Below, piece by piece: positions 5,553 through 6,514 of a stretch of 6,514 nt of DNA. A model generated the notes under the pieces. It ran no database searches. It was not told the origin of the DNA and saw only the letters and a program-made list of their open reading frames with translations. The stretch is from JANOBJ01 sp031411575. Its GTDB lineage: Bacteria > Pseudomonadota > Gammaproteobacteria > Burkholderiales > Burkholderiaceae_C. The DNA is taken from assembly GCA_031411575.1 (NCBI GenBank), contig JANOBJ010000299.1, positions 1 to 6,514 on the forward strand. Direction: 5' to 3'. The position numbers and the translations under genes are program-made. The stretch's first letter is position 1. Every line of letters starts with the position of its first letter.

Positions 5553-6514
5553 TTGGCCAAGAGAACCTTTCTCGACTTCGAGCAACCGATTGCGGAGCTC
5601 GAGACCAAGATCGAAGAGTTGCGCTATGTGCAGACCGAATCCGCGGTCGATATTTCCGAAGAGATCGACCAGCTCTCGCGCAAGAGCCAGCAGCTCACCA
5701 AGGATATCTACAGCGATCTGTCGCCCTGGCAGATCACCAAGATCGCGCGCCATCCCGAGCGGCCCTACACGCTCGATTACGTGAACGAGTGCTTCACCGA
5801 TTTTGTCGAGCTGCACGGCGACCGGCATTTCTCGGACGACCAGAGCATCGTGGGCGGGCTGGCGCGCTTCAATGGCACCGCCTGCATGGTGCTCGGGCAC
5901 CAGAAGGGCCGCGACACCAAGGAGCGCGCGCTGCGCAACTTCGGCATGAGCCGGCCCGAGGGCTACCGCAAGGCGCTGCGGCTGATGAAGACGGCCGAGA
6001 AATTCAAGCTTCCGGTGTTCACCTTTGTCGATACGCCGGGCGCGTTTCCGGGCATTGACGCCGAGGAGCGCGGCCAGTCCGAGGCGATTGGCCGCAACAT
6101 TTTCGAGATGGCCCAGCTCGAGGTACCGATCATCGTCACCATCATCGGTGAGGGCGGCTCGGGCGGCGCGCTGGCGATCAGCGTGGGCGACCAGGTGGTG
6201 ATGCTGCAGTACTCGATCTATTCGGTGATCAGCCCCGAGGGCTGCGCCTCGATCCTCTGGAAAACCAGCGACAAGGCGCAGGAAGCCGCTGATGCCTTGG
6301 GCATCACCGCGCACCGCCTGAAGGCGCTGGGCCTGCTCGACAAGATCGTCAACGAGCCGGTGGGCGGTGCGCCCCGCGACCACAAGCAGATGGCGGCGTT
6401 TTTGAAGCGCGCGCTGAATGATGCGTACCGCCAGGTCAGCGACCTGAAGGTCAAGGAACTGCTGGACCGCCGCTACGACCGGCTGCAAAGCTACGGTCGT
6501 TACACCGATACCAA
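5553..6514 (+). CDS. accA: Acetyl-CoA carboxylase carboxyltransferase subunit alpha (partial, last codons cut by window edge)
   Basis: With AccD it forms the carboxyltransferase that moves the carboxyl group from biotin on AccB to acetyl-CoA, giving malonyl-CoA for fatty acid synthesis in the cytoplasm. 320 complete codons are seen and the frame is open at the edge. E. coli AccA is 319 residues, so only a few residues should be missing. Visible landmarks: N-terminal FLDFEQPIAELETKIEELR (6-24), DFVELHGDRHF (83-93), GHQKGRDTKE (115-124), NFGMSRPEGYRKALRLM (129-145), FVDTPGAFPGIDAEERGQ (158-175), GEGGSGGALAI (199-209) and SPEGCASILWK (227-237). The glycine-rich EGGSGGA and the SPEG segments belong to the crotonase-like carboxyltransferase fold. 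Initiation is at TTG, supported by a strong Shine-Dalgarno. It is separated from the glycosylase by 141 bp of repeat-rich spacer. No convincing promoter hexamers were found immediately upstream, so it may be read from the cysS side. Confidence 0.98.
   Translation, partial: MAKRTFLDFEQPIAELETKIEELRYVQTESAVDISEEIDQLSRKSQQLTKDIYSDLSPWQITKIARHPERPYTLDYVNECFTDFVELHGDRHFSDDQSIVGGLARFNGTACMVLGHQKGRDTKERALRNFGMSRPEGYRKALRLMKTAEKFKLPVFTFVDTPGAFPGIDAEERGQSEAIGRNIFEMAQLEVPIIVTIIGEGGSGGALAISVGDQVVMLQYSIYSVISPEGCASILWKTSDKAQEAADALGITAHRLKALGLLDKIVNEPVGGAPRDHKQMAAFLKRALNDAYRQVSDLKVKELLDRRYDRLQSYGRYTDT

Noticed and set aside
5351..6058. 235-codon plus-strand frame overlapping the glycosylase end and accA
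   Set aside because: Out of frame with accA and very rich in Arg and Ala; accA in the other frame has its own Shine-Dalgarno and strong family motifs.
5448..6488. 346-codon open frame on the minus strand opposite accA
   Set aside because: Antisense shadow of accA; no domain is recognised and no ribosome site supports it.

Overview
The window is a stretch of high-GC DNA with six protein genes, packed as expected for a bacterial chromosome. Protein similarity, gene order and short AT-rich GCTAC-N7-ATAGC motifs suggest a betaproteobacterium of the order Burkholderiales, most likely the family Comamonadaceae (Acidovorax, Polaromonas, Rhodoferax and relatives). This placement rests on recognition of the sequences, not on a search.

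Left half, minus strand (read right to left from 3095 to the left edge): a secreted TPR protein with an Ala/Pro-rich linker and a C-terminal NTF2-like domain; a secreted YkuD-type L,D-transpeptidase, also ending in an NTF2-like domain; and a secreted cyclophilin-type peptidyl-prolyl isomerase, whose 3' end is cut by the window edge. The last two are coupled by a TGATG stop/start overlap. A strong rho-independent terminator sits between the first two. All three products carry signal peptides, so the block looks like an envelope (periplasmic) module combining protein folding and peptidoglycan modification.

Centre (3096-3326): a 231-bp divergent intergenic region with a perfect 8+8 bp palindrome next to a TACAAT -10-like box that could drive the minus-strand genes.

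Right half, plus strand: cysS (cysteinyl-tRNA synthetase, complete), a short HhH-GPD DNA-3-methyladenine glycosylase, a 141-bp GC-rich intergenic spacer with several inverted repeats, and accA (carboxyltransferase alpha subunit of acetyl-CoA carboxylase), which starts at TTG and runs off the right edge a few codons before its expected end. These are housekeeping functions: translation, alkylation repair and fatty acid synthesis.

I found no mobile element, CRISPR array, tRNA or rRNA, and no clearly new system. The points most worth following are the paired TPR and L,D-transpeptidase proteins sharing an NTF2-like tail, the terminator that leaves no room for a promoter before the transpeptidase gene, and two copies of a short palindromic repeat lying in the first codons of two different genes in the same reading frame.
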